DNA of 64,000 nt. Origin: Cryptomeria japonica (Eukaryota; Streptophyta; Pinopsida; Cupressales; Cupressaceae). Position 1 is the stretch's first letter. Each line of letters starts with the position of its first letter. The DNA lies in assembly GCF_030272615.1 (NCBI RefSeq), contig NW_026729141.1, forward strand, positions 1-64,000. The letters run 5' to 3'. The translations under genes were made by a program, and so were the position numbers. The notes beneath the pieces are model-generated. The model saw only the letters and a list, made by a program, of their open reading frames with translations. It was not told where the DNA came from and did no database searches. This document shows, one piece after another, positions 34,301-44,703 of the stretch.

Positions 34301-35290
34301 AGCTGGATAACTTGAGTCATTGCCAATTGTCACTTCTTCATTTGAATTTTCCACAAGTGTATCTAGGTGCTCACGAAATCCAGTGATGTGTCGAGATACT
34401 CCATTGTCAATCACCCATGAGTTGGAACTGGAGGCGACTTGACTAGAGAGGGCTGAGTAGAAGATTAGTTTCTCGGAATCACTCCCTTTCTTAACTTCTA
34501 CCATTGAAGCATGTTGCTTGATCCTATCTGGACACTTCATTGCATAGTGCCCATATCGGTCACATCTGAAACATTGTACTTCAGAAATGTCTCTCTTCTT
34601 CTTTGAAGACCCCTTTCCATTTGAGCCTTTGTCCCTCTTTCTCTTAAAGTTCTTCTTTCCTTTCTTGTGGGAATTAGAGTTTAGAACTTGAATGTCCTCA
34701 TTACCATTGTTTTGTTTTACTCCTCTTGTGACAAGCTGAGATTCCTCTTGAATGCAATCGGTTTTCAATCTATCAAACTTAGGAAATTTAGAACGAGCAC
34801 TGATTCCTTGAATGAATGATTCCCATGAGGTAGGAAGTCCATTTAGGGCCATCATAGCAAGTTCTTTGTTGTCTACTAGATGTCCAATAGTGGATACTTG
34901 ATCCCTAAGCTCAGTGATCCTCAAGAAATGGAATGTAACTGTCTCTCCTTTATTCATCTTTATATGGTGTAGTTGATTCTTCAAGGTGAGAGCCCTACTA
35001 GTGTTGTTGATTTCATAAATGTCAGCTAGGGCTTTGAACATCTGAAAAGCCGTCTCATATTTAGAAATAACTGGCACAATGTGATCTCTCACTGAATCCA
35101 CAATTATCTTAAGAGCCTTCTCACTGTCCTTGCTCCACTGAATTTTCTCCGTATCATCAGAGGGTTCAGGAATTTCACTTTTGACATGGGAGTCAATTTT
35201 TTTTTTCAAAACAAGCACGATCCTGAATTTCCAAGAAACAAAATTGGATGCTCCATCTAGTCGATCTTCAAACCTAACTCCGGTTGCCAT
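31384..35290 (-). pseudogene. Copia A gag-pol polyprotein
   Basis: Ty1/copia order is gag, protease, integrase, RT, RNase H. The start ATG is at 35290 (MATGVRFEDRLDGASNFVSW). Gag ends with the knuckle CFRCDRYGHYAMKC. The protease site reads VIDNGVSRH, where D-S/T-G is expected, so Ser/Thr is Asn. The pre-integrase zinc finger (ELWHRRYGHLHFHALPKIE to CKGCALGKNTKGSF) precedes the integrase, which keeps LCGPM, LRTDNGGEY and NGVAERKN. RT has FVARGFSQKEG, VHQMDVKTAFLNG, YGLKQAPRAWYERID and YVDDLL (intact). Stops occur at 33779 (TAA), 31903 (TGA) and twice in RNase H; frameshifts lie near 33410 and 32930. The RNase H core includes CNNQSCIKL and HIEIPYHYVQDMV. Dead, but most domains are readable. 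Confidence 0.92.
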
Positions 35291-35374
35291 TAGGATTATA
35301 GGAATGTGATCTTCTAAGAGCCGGGTGAAAGTCTATATGATCGTTACAGAATTTAATTTGATCTTCCTTAACTT

Positions 35375-35387
35375 AGCTCCAATACCA
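35375..35387 (-). other. Primer-binding site before copia A gag
   Basis: TGGTATTGGAGCT in sense directly abuts the 135-bp LTR end TTAACA. It is a slightly diverged initiator-Met site (TGGTATCAGAGC type). It shares TTAACA-TGGTAT with the second site at 29650-29674. Confidence 0.75.
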
Positions 35388-35522
35388 TGTTAAGACATGG
35401 ACCAGCTAGGACTCGAACCTAGGACCTTCCATACACTGCTGGAGTGCTCTACCACTGAGCTACTGGCCCCTCTTGGACCAGTCCATCGTCTGTCCGGGTG
35501 TGGCTTATTTCCAACACCAACA
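35388..35522 (-). repeat. 5' LTR of the TRIM-like element, in front of copia A
   Basis: 135 bp, sense TGTTGGTGTTGG to CATGTCTTAACA. Its last bases (CTTAACA) match the end of the copia A LTR better than its TRIM partner does (CTCAACA), which suggests that the junction between the two elements lies inside these last bases. Confidence 0.82.
35399..35469 (-). promoter_or_regulatory. tRNA-like sequence with A and B boxes, second LTR copy
   Basis: Same 71-nt structure as at 29481-29551. A box at 35452-35462 and B box at 35409-35419 are unchanged. The differences between copies fall outside the boxes, in the anticodon-arm region, where this copy can form TCCA with TGGA. Confidence 0.72.
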
Positions 35523-35989
35523 AATGCAAATGAAAAAATATAATATTATAATGACCACCCAAATAAACTAGACTTTCGATCAATGTTTTTTGTTTTGAAA
35601 CCCTAGTGACGGAAAAATTTAATATCTTCCTATGGATTGTAGGTGTTTGCTAATATTGAAGTGCAACCTACCTTATAAACCCCAACAATAAGTTTTTCCA
35701 TAGTTGCTTGTAGATGTAGAATTTTTTGCCATTTTTCACGTGATTTTTTATTGATTTAAATTTCAATACATGCCAAGAACGTGTTGAAAATTGTGGGTCA
35801 ACAATTTTGGGAAAAAGCATGATTTTTAAGGGGAAAAAATTGGCAAACCTGTCGATTTCTGATTTTTGTGATTAATCACAATTTTATTTGAAATTTTTGC
35901 TTCTATGGTTTATGCAATTGCCCATCCTCACCTACATCAAAGCTTGTGGATTTGATATCCTCATAAGTGACCAGGTGTTTCTAATGGAA
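35523..35989. other. Non-coding spacer
   Basis: AT-rich DNA right of the composite's target site. No gene or repeat partner was recognised within the window. Confidence 0.5.
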
Positions 35990-37660
35990 TATTGTAGATA
36001 GTTGACAATACTGTATTTCATTTGTGGAGGGTGGTGCAAGCTAGGGGTCAAATTTATGATTCAAACTAGTCCATGCAAGTGTGCATAACACAAAAGCATG
36101 GAATGCAAACATTTCTAATTTTAACTTCAAATGTCACAATTAAAGCAAGACCTATAATTCAAAAGGTCTCATGTTCAAGAGGTTTGGAGAAAAGTTTTCC
36201 AATGTGTTGAATAGTGAAAATTATTGGCAAAATGTAAAGATGGCTTTGATGATCAAAGAAGGAAGTACAATCATATGACCATGCAACAATGAAATCTTTC
36301 ACTTGAGAGATTGTACCTTTGGATATTACCAATTTAGAAGAGTATGTTTTGTCATCTTGTTTTGTTCAAACAAGTTTGATTGGAAGCCCTATTACCAATA
36401 AATTGGGCTATCAAGGAAACTACTTTAGAGGATTAATGAGCAAGGTAGCCATGGAAAGAACAAAAGTTTTCTTGGAGGAGCTAGTAGAACAAATTATAGG
36501 AACATCAAAGGGAAAAAGATCAAAGCCTCTTGGTCAAAATTAGAGCATTCTATAGAAAAAGGATAGCCAAAGGTGCACAAGAGGTGGTAGTGGCATGTAT
36601 GAAGAATAAAGAAGTTAAAGGCTTCTTGTGAAGCAAGTGAGACTCCTAATGTTGGAAAGTTGAAATTAGTAACAAAAAAGAGTGTGAAACCTCCTCCACA
36701 GATACATATTAGTTATGTTCTTCCTCCTCTAATCTTAGTTGTTGCATCTATTCCTCCTTCGATTTGTTTAATTCTTGCACCTATTCCTCCTCTTGTTCCT
36801 TCTTGATCTTATATTCCCCAATCTATTTCTATCTAGCCAAATGATCCAAATTCCTCTTCCTCATATCCATTTGTTCCACCTATTTTGCCATTGGAAGAAA
36901 TATATACCTTAGTTGAGCCTTTTGAGAGACTATTTAGATTGCTTCGGAGTGGGTAAAGATATCATTGGAAAGGAAATAATACGTTTGTAGCTAAAATCCC
37001 TTAATTTAGATATTGTCTCTACCATGAACGAGAAGGAGGAAGTCCAAAAGGTGGAAAGATGTACCAAAGTCAAAAAGGACAAGGGGCAGATTGTTGCAAA
37101 GATAACCATTCTACCCATACAAATAATTTTTAAGGAGGTGCAAGCCTTTGATTGTTAGATCACGTAAACTAATTTAGGGATTGATAAACAAAGTGAATAT
37201 GGACATGTTGCAATTCGCAAAAACAAATATCAAGGTAAGGGCAGCAAAAGATGGATAAGAAAAGGTAACCCCTAAAGGCTGAAAATAGAGAGTTGAGGAC
37301 TTACATCACACATTTGATCAAAGAATGGACCAAGTTGGTGTTTCCTTATAAATTTGAGGAATACAAAGGAAACAATTGAATGGTTTGGTTTCATCTGGCT
37401 GAGGCTTTCAACAACGGATTGGTCAGTTCTATCACTCTGACAAGGGTTGAAACTAAGAGATTCTTTGTCCAATTTGCTAAAAGGGTTAGAACAGCTTATC
37501 AACAATGGAATTGGAGAGTACTATGATTGTTGACATTTCGTTGTTGGAAATGTTATTCGCCATTTAGAGGACACTAAGTTTTTGGGTGATGATGAGTTAG
37601 TTAGGTTGGGAGTCGACTTATCTTGAAACCTTAATTCTATAGATTTTGGGGTTTTTGCTA
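35990..37660 (+). pseudogene. Unidentified decayed coding repeat, copy 2
   Basis: This is the second copy of the repeat at 17880-19930. Shared blocks include 'cctataattcaaaaggtctcatgtt' (about 36150) and 'gtgtgaaacctcctccaca' (about 36683), the translated FVPPILPLEE and VEPFERL, and the proline-rich linker. An open frame at 36319-36543 reads ITNLEEYVLSSCFVQ, aligned with DIVDSGEDILSHNFLQ in copy 1. A further stretch reads ITHLIKEWTKLVFPYKFEEY (about 37302-37361) and VETKRFFVQFAKRVRTAYQQW (about 37446-37508). The family is unknown to me. Divergence between copies is high, so both are old. Confidence 0.45.
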
Positions 37661-38598
37661 CATTTAACATTAAAACCTCAAATTTACGTTCTTAATCTCC
37701 AAACAATCAAATTATCAGTTTCTTTGTTCTCATGCTAAAACAATTGTTAGAAACTTGTGCCATTACTTCTCAACCTAAATGGTCTGCAAAATAGATAGTT
37801 ATAGGTCAAATATCCTTGGATGAAAACAACCCCTTGAATTAGTACCTTTACATCAGCCTTTAAGAAATTATTCGGCTAGAGGATATCTTGATTGTTTATT
37901 TAATAATAAATATCCTTGTTTGTAGTACACTATTAGCAAGCCACAAAACCCTAGTGTCATTGACGAGGAATATCAAAGATCTATACTTAGCATCCATGTT
38001 TATTTTTCTCCTAAGAAGTATAGACAATACATGATGTATCTTAGTATTTCTATGTCTGTGAGATATGGAAGGTGGTCCATCAACAATATTCTTGTGGTCA
38101 ATAAGACTTTTCTAAAGTCAATGTGTACACAAATCCTTACATAGTCTATGTTTGACATGTACAAAATGCATTATAAAGCTTATTTATAGATATTTACCAG
38201 AAGCATTAGCTAATTCGTGTCAAAGTTCAAAGGGCAAGGCAAGAAGACATACCTAGACAAGCACTAAAGATCAAGGCTTGTTATAATTGTTAAAAAAAAA
38301 TTGCAATTTGATTTATTAAGAAAGATTTCCCCTTCAGACAGGGACTAAAAGATATTTTTGTGCTCCCAGTTAGTAAAAAGACACCCAAATAAGTACCCAT
38401 TGTACATACAGCACAATAATAATTGCTCTATTTTTTTCAAGTTTTCAGTAATTTATCTTCATCTTCCTTGATGAAAAAAGAAATTCACAAACATGTAGAT
38501 TGGTAAAACTGCTCTCAATAGCCAAACAATATCAGTTTAGGCAGCATGCAAATCCGTTTTGCATCTAGAGGAAGAGAAAATAGAAAAACTAAACTAAC
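37661..38598. other. Non-coding stretch downstream of the hexosaminidase exon
   Basis: AT-rich, no recognised exon on either strand. It directly follows the 5' splice site of the exon at 38599-38658 (minus strand) and may be intron, with the left end belonging to the unidentified repeat. Confidence 0.45.
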
Positions 38599-38658
38599 TT
38601 GTATCAACTTCATCTCCACCCAAATGTACAAACTTGAATTTGAAAACTTTGGAGAAAT
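38599..38658 (-). CDS. Single exon of a plant beta-N-acetylhexosaminidase (GH20)
   Basis: The minus strand encodes FSKVFKFKFVHLGGDEVDT in a 60-bp exon. HLGGDEV is the GH20 active-site block; its Asp-Glu pair is the catalytic pair that removes terminal N-acetylhexosamines from glycans. The sequence around it matches plant HEXO3-type enzymes as I know them (SDFSKVFKFKFVHLGGDEV). The exon is preceded by an acceptor TTTCTTTGCAG and followed by a donor GTTAGT; a codon is split at each edge. No other exon of the gene was found in the window, so it is either one exon among very long introns or a lone remnant. The intact frame and splice sites favour the former. Confidence 0.78.
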
Positions 38659-40690
38659 CTGCAAAGAAACAATTGTGTTACATGTTTTATTTTAGTATAA
38701 AGAATGAGATAACCTAAAGCAAAGAAAGATAATTGAATCTATCAACTGAATCTAATGGAACCAAACAAGAAGCTATCAAAAGCCTTTAACTAGTTATGCA
38801 TCATGGCTTACAATTTAAATGCACATTTTGATGTATTGCAATGAACCATGAACAAATGGTTTACCTATCTATAGGATATGTTTCTCTCAAAAATATAATA
38901 CAAAATCATACCTAGAAAGTATCCATTCAATTATAAAAAAATTCTCAATCACTATACGACCAGTTTCATTTTTTATTGCTAATGAAATATAGCCGTAAGA
39001 ACATGCAACTCTATAACAGACTAAGGATCCATAACTTTAAACAAAAATAAAAATAAAAATAGCATAGCATCTGGCCAAAAAGCCCAATTATTTTCAGCTA
39101 CATACCTTAAAAACTAACATCAAATATGAATTCCAATTACTACTCCATATGATATTATACAGTATCTTAACCAAAAAAAAACATAAAAATCATGATGATA
39201 ACATTTGCACAAATATTAATTCAAAAAAATCACATTCACATTCTTTTCAAAGAAATAACCATTAATACACAAGAAATTTTAGTGCTCAATTATGTTTTTG
39301 TTAGTACCCATTTTGGTACCCCTGCAAAAGTTCACCTTTAGTCAAGTTTGAAGCCAATAACCAGGTCATTTGTGTCATATAATCAATGTCACTTGGTAAA
39401 TTCATCAGGATGTGATTCAGTTTTTTAAACTAATAATGCTTGTAGATTGTTCAAAAATGGAACGTGCCAAAGGGAGGTGAAGAAGTCCTTTAATGGATGA
39501 TAGCTTTAGCATTGAAATAATATGTAGTAGTGGAAACTCGGATCCAAATATAAGATTAATGACTGTCAATAATAGTTCCTTCAAGTGGCAAGTATGGTGA
39601 ATCTTTGCCAAATGAAGGAATCAAATCAAGTATCACAAGGGTGCCAAACATGGAAAAGATTAGGTGGAAAGTTCACCTGGTGGGTAAAGTTAAGAGCAAT
39701 AATAGTTAAGGCCACTTTAACAATGGCTCAATTAGCTTGAAATCATCCCTAGGTGGGCAAGTAAAGGAATGGCACCATTGGTTAGTGGCAAAGCCCAAGA
39801 ACCATGCCTTCAAAGGTAATTACTCAAAACACAATTAGGATGGCATCAAACAAATTAAAATGCAAAGGAAGGAGTATAGAAGATTGTGTACTTGTAATAT
39901 TAGGAGGAACTAGGGAAAAGTTGTGAGAACAAAACTAGAGCAAGAATAAGTAAAGTGTATTTTTTCAAAGCTAATGCTATTTGATAATGGCCAATTAACT
40001 GGCAAAGTTAGGTGAAAATTGCAACCAGTAGATGAGTTAAAAAAAAAAAATTGCAACTATCAACTAGCTTAACTACAACCAAATTGTGACCTAAAATGGG
40101 GAAGTATATAATAAAATTGCAACTAGAAAGGAAGGTTTAGAAAACACATGAATTTGGTGCATTTTTTATGGCACAACCAATTATAATCAATGCCAAGAAC
40201 AGAAAAAATTGAATGTGAGTGCACCAAACCCTAAATCACACCTTTAACATAATGATATAACTCAAGAATTCAACTTATTAAAAGTCAATCATCCAGCAAT
40301 CTAAATCAGCACCTAAGTTTATGAAATAAAAAAGCTCTAAAAACTGCGGTACTATCCTCTCCTAGTCAACTAGATTAAGAAAGCAAATTATAGCCTATTT
40401 TAGAGTATTTTGTAGTGTTTGTTGCCTCTTTCAAAATGTCAAGTCTCCTTTTCACAATTAAACGAGTTAATTGAGGACTTGTAGGCTAAGGATTAAAATA
40501 AGAGAATAATATTTTCGTCATTTTATTTTTAGAAGGGGAACTTAAAAATTTATTATAGGGCCTTCGTAATACTTCAAAAGTATTTTTAACACTTCAACAT
40601 TTACTTAAAAATGTTTTTCAAACACTTGATGTAATTTAAAATATACTTTTAAATATCTAAAGGAAAAAGTAAATTCAAGTAGAGGGCCCA
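38659..40690. other. Non-coding stretch upstream of the hexosaminidase exon
   Basis: About 2 kb of AT-rich DNA without recognised exons or element domains on either strand; possibly intron. Open frames (39417-39611) lack family features. Confidence 0.45.
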
Positions 40691-43172
40691 AATGGAAACT
40701 ATAAAAGAAAGGCATTGCTCAAAGCAAATTAATTGTATTTGTCATTTCACTATTCTTTCCAATTTGGAGTTTGAAGAATTCAAAGATGAAAACCCTTGGT
40801 GTGGGAGATCCAAAGGATGAAAACCCTCTTGAATTTCATATTTGAATATGAGGACAAAAGACCTGTTATCCATTAGAGGTAATTCTGTTTGGGGATTACA
40901 AATGTGTTGATTTGTTGAAGATTGGTTCAGGATTTGAAGTCATTTTCAGTTGCTATAGTGCTACTACAGTATTGATATAGTGTGAAAGGGTTAGATTTCC
41001 TACTTTTGGAGGGATTTTAAATATTGTTGCTATTTGTGAGGATTTTCAGTCATTGATTGGTTTTTTTAGTCATTGTACCAATTCTTCTTCTTGTTATACA
41101 CATTATATTGACTTTGAGAGTTTCAAGGGCTCAAAGTGTTGTCTCAAATATTTGTTGCTGATATTTGGGGGGTTTCAGAGATTATAGTTGTTGCGGCTAG
41201 CTTTTGCAGTTGCACTACATCATTAGCAACAAATTTTTAGCATGTATCATAGAAACGAGACTCGGACTCGACGAAGCGGACTCGACTCGGTACTCGGACT
41301 CGGCAAATAAAACTCGGCTGGACTTGGCAAAGTGAAAAACTCAAGAAATTTAAATATTTTTAAAGATTTAAACTTGTTTCATGCACCCTTTATTAAATAC
41401 ACTTTAAAGACACAATAACATCATCAAACAGAAGATAATTTGATTACATACACAAGTATACATTAATCACATAAGCATAGACGCAAATTGTAGCTGAAGG
41501 AAATAACAAACATAGATATATAAATATTATCAAATGTATACAATATTACAAAACTCATGGAATAAAAAATCCATGTCATCATATGATCAAATGTTCCATA
41601 CAAATATCAAAAGTAAAAACAACTACAAGCCTATGGCTCAGAAGAGCCTACATCCCTCCTACGAAGGCGTCTAAGGTAGGTCTTGGATGATTCGGCAGCC
41701 ATAGCCTCTTCCTGTAACACCATGCCAATCTCACCAACATTAGGTATATGAATATATGTGTCTGCGTCTGGCTCCGTTGTCTCTGCTCCTCTGCCATGGC
41801 TACAACCTCAACCTGTCTATCTGCCTGGTCGATCCAATCAATGTCGTCGTCATTAAAGAAATGTTCTATAGCCTCAGTGGTCGACTCGGCTTCAAGATCA
41901 ACCTCCTCTAAAATGATAGGGGAGATGTCAAACTGTGCACTCTAATTCTGTTTGAGGTGGAGGTTGTAGTGAACAAAGACAAGATCGTTCAACTTCTCCA
42001 CAGATAATCTATTGAGCCTCTTGGACTGTATGTGCTCAAACATACTCCAATTGCACTCACAACCAAATGCGCTGCATGGTTGGCTCAAAATGCATATGAC
42101 CAACTTCTAAATATTTAGTGTTTTTGGGCCAAAAAAGTTCCACCAATTATCTAAAATGAGAAAAATAAAAAAAATCAGTCTCACTCTCGACTCTCATTTA
42201 ACAATATATAATAAAATTAAAATTATGCCTTAGAATGTATTTTTACCTAGCATCATAGTTGTCCTACTTTCTTTGCAGATAGGACAAGAGAAGTTCTCCC
42301 CTTGAGCACTAGAAAACAACTGTATCTCTCGCATAATTTCGGTAGTACAACTAGCAGGTGCCATCCACTCTATGACTGAGTATAGACCACTAAGAACCTC
42401 CTCATGCGCCTTGAAAGTAGAGCGGAAATGGAATGCCGGATCATTCTACATCTTGCATCAGCCTTTTCCCAATCGCCATAACTCACTTTGAGTTATTTGA
42501 GGTTTTATTGCTAGTACACAACCATGTCAATAGGGCTGCACTTGATGTTGTGATGTCATACAGCCCTAGTGCAAACACTGGAGTCATATCAGCACTTATT
42601 TTTCTCATTTGTGCACTATGTATAGTTTGATATCAGACTATTCCAGCCACCATACACATTTTCATTGTTGAAATTCAATGATTGGACCATCAAGCAATCA
42701 AATCGCTAAATTTGCAAGTAGAATTACATGATTTTGTGTTTGTATTTGTGGTGATCATCAATTGTTTTAGTACTTGGACATTGATATTGGTTGCAAATAG
42801 TCCCTTGTTGTTGTTGTAACTTGTCAACAATTGAGGGTTTCTACTATTGCAATATCATTTTTATCTAATTGTGAGATGTATGTAATGGTTTCCAGGTTTG
42901 TATTAGTTCTTATAGTTTAGATATGTTGTATACTTGATTATTTTGTATTTGAGAGTTTCAAAAAATCATATTAGATTGGGGAATGTTGGATCGGCTGTCT
43001 ATGGTTGAATATTATGATCAATAAGGGTTTTCCAAGTAATTGCTGCTATTGTACTGTTAATCAGCATTAATTTCTTGGTGTTTGGCACGCACTTTGGTAT
43101 TTTTCATCATTTCAACTTGCACACACTACAAAAATTGTTTGCTTCTTAAGGTCATCAAATTAGGGACATTAA
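40691..43172 (+). repeat. LTR-like region ending in GGGACATTAA, interrupted by a hAT
   Basis: The right end 'tagggacattaa' (about 43161-43172) is followed after two bases by a primer-binding site, so this should be a 5' LTR of gypsy type. TATAAAAG at about 40699 fits its core promoter. The U3 start was not identified (it must be left of 40690) and no partner LTR is seen. A hAT fragment occupies 41248-42475. Confidence 0.45.
41248..42475 (-). pseudogene. hAT element fragment with transposase C-terminal exons
   Basis: The left terminus is CATAGAAACGAGACTCG (41248-41264), close to the ends of the hAT at 47732-48838, followed by the same ACTCGG subterminal repeats. On the minus strand, about 42105-41750, a frame reads SQPCSAFGCECNWSMFEHI, then SKRLNRLSVEKLNDLVFVHY and NLHL, the hAT dimerisation block of plant DUF659-type transposases. 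An acidic region with DDDIDWIDQ follows. An earlier exon lies at about 42430-42240 (SGLYSVIEWMAPASCTTEIM and CPICKES). One TAG interrupts the tail near 41944. The right terminus is missing; the element seems truncated at about 42475. It is the likely longer relative of the 1.1-kb copy at 47.7 kb. Confidence 0.8.
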
Positions 43173-43174
43173 AG

Positions 43175-43500
43175 TGGTATTGAAGCCTTAATATTGTCCA
43201 TCTATAGGGTTGGATCTAACTTTGAATGTGACATGGTAGGAAATCAAAGAGAAAAATCTATAGAGCTTATTATAGATCATTTTAATAACTTTGAGTAGAA
43301 AATGGACAAAAGAATGGAATGATGTTCGAAAGATCACGAGACACTGATGAAAATATAGTTGGACAAATTTGAAGAAGTCGATAGGGAGGGAAAGTAGAAA
43401 ATAGAAAGAATAGTGAAAATTGAAGCAACAAGACATTGCTATGCAATTAAGATACCGGGTTCTTTTGTTTTAGCCAGGATCCTGGTACAGGTACTATTCA
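43175..43500 (+). pseudogene. Primer-binding site and possible gag start of a gypsy element
   Basis: TGGTATTGAAGCC (43175-43187) is a variant initiator-Met primer-binding site just after an LTR end. A weak frame starts MVGNQREKSIELIIDHFNNFE at 43232 and has stops soon after. It could be a gag N-terminus, but no diagnostic motif confirms it. The element is lost beyond about 43500. Confidence 0.4.
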
Positions 43501-43506
43501 GGTACA

Positions 43507-43604
43507 GCTTGGGTATGGCTTGGGTTCTTCCAGGGTGCCTAGGTTCTGTGAAGGACCCACAGAGAACTCAGGCACTCAGAAAGAACCCAGGGCCATACCC
43601 AAGC
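43507..43604. repeat. 98-bp foldback hairpin
   Basis: The arms GCTTGGGTATGGC...GGTTCTGTG and CACAGAGAAC...GCCATACCCAAGC pair over about 45 bp with a 6-8-nt loop and some mismatches. Upstream GGGTTC and GGTAC motifs repeat. It may be a foldback MITE or the end of a larger element. Confidence 0.75.
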
Positions 43605-44289
43605 ATAGTTTCATAAATTAAAATGTTAGTTTCACTCTCACAACTTTGTGACATCATTTTTTATCAGATTATGCCAGCAAGCAAGCAATTAAATATCATT
43701 TTAGTTGCATTTGTAAGCTATACATATGAATATGGGTTTAGTAAACTTTATATAAACATTATTGAGATTGATTTCAGTTGCTTTACATTTTGCATATGTC
43801 GTAGCTATTGGCTTATGTTCTATGAAATCACTTTCCTTTTGTTGTTAATGTAATGTCCAACCCCCGGTGGAACACTAGAAAACTGTTTTGTAGCAACTTG
43901 CTTGTTTATTTTAATTTAAATAAACAATATTCTATTTTTTTCTTTGTGTTATTCAGAGCAAGACAAAAGTTGCAAAATGGTTTGGTTTGTTTTGCAAAGT
44001 TTGAGATGATCAACATATACGAGCTTTAGAAATAAACATATAACCTTCTATTATCAGTCCTAAATACTGAAGCACAATAACTTGCAACTTGGGAGGTATC
44101 CCAGATTTATTCATACATCTGAAAATACAATTTTTGCTCTATGAAATGAAACTAATCTGTAATATGATTTTACAATTCAGTTTTTGGCATACCCATAAAC
44201 TGTTCCCTGGGATCTGGATGTGAAGAGACTAGAGTGTAGTTTGCAAGTCTGATTTTGAAGGTGACAGCCATGTAGGTAGAAGATCAGTT
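43605..44289. other. Non-coding stretch with an LTR-type start at 43849
   Basis: TGTAATGTCCAACCCCC at 43849 resembles the LTR starts of this window, but no matching end or partner was found. At about 44300-44311 'tttcaaacttttcag' looks like a 3' splice site just before the coding region that follows. Confidence 0.4.
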
Positions 44290-44703
44290 TGCTGATTTCA
44301 AACTTTTCAGGGGGCAAGAGAATGCACAAAGAGCTGAAGAAATCGAGCAAGTAATTGGTGAGCTTGATAGACTTCGAGAAGAGTTTGATCTTGAGAACTT
44401 CACAAGATAAACAAAAGTTGCTTGTGCAGACTCGGATCAGAAAGATGGAAGTGAGCAAGAGGGAAGGGATGGCTTCCAGATTCTTGATAACCGTCTCTTT
44501 GAAGTGGGTATCGAGAAAAGTTATGAAAACCCTCTCTTCGTGATGGATGATAAAACATGTGGTGAAGTGATCAAACATGAGACTGAATATGGTTTCCAGT
44601 GTATGGATGATGTGATGTCAAACCATGAGGATGTGCCACGTTTTGTGAAGAGTAATCTTCCGAGGCTGCTTATTACTGAATGCATTAGTGGGGTTGAGGA
44701 AGA
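44290..44703 (+). pseudogene. Unidentified ORF W, N-terminal segment with a coiled-coil-like start
   Basis: I do not recognise this protein. The frame reads GQENAQRAEEIEQVIGELD then RLREEFDLENF, rich in heptad-spaced hydrophobics and charges, so coiled-coil-like. After a TAA at 44408-44410 the same frame continues (DGFQILDNRLFEVGIEKSY) and stays open into the tandem repeat that follows. The first in-frame ATG after the stop is at 44504. It is upstream of, and in the same orientation as, the gypsy polypurine tract at 47305-47337. It thus appears to lie inside a retrotransposon, possibly as captured sequence. Confidence 0.5.

Larger units (their letters stand above)
29470..35522 (-). mobile_element. 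Composite: TRIM-like element with tRNA-like LTRs enclosing a copia interior and one copia LTR
   Basis: Two 135-bp direct repeats (29470-29604 and 35388-35522; I count 5 differences) flank the unit. Flanks are AATGT (29465-29469) and AATGC (35523-35527). In sense (minus) order the unit reads: 135-bp LTR, primer-binding site, copia gag-pol, copia polypurine tract, 1.13-kb copia LTR, second primer-binding site, 64-bp TRIM interior ending in CTTAAGGGGGGG, and 135-bp LTR. Taking out the copia part leaves a 334-bp TRIM (135+64+135). I infer that a TRIM acquired a copia interior plus one LTR at the shared TTAACA-TGGTAT junction. Confidence 0.8.

Noticed and set aside
43849..44289. A complete LTR starting TGTAATGTCC at 43849
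   Set aside because: No matching end, primer-binding site or partner copy could be found.
44177..44578. Minus-strand frame of 133 codons
   Set aside because: The plus strand has the frame conserved between the two tandem units; the minus frame ends in non-coding sequence.
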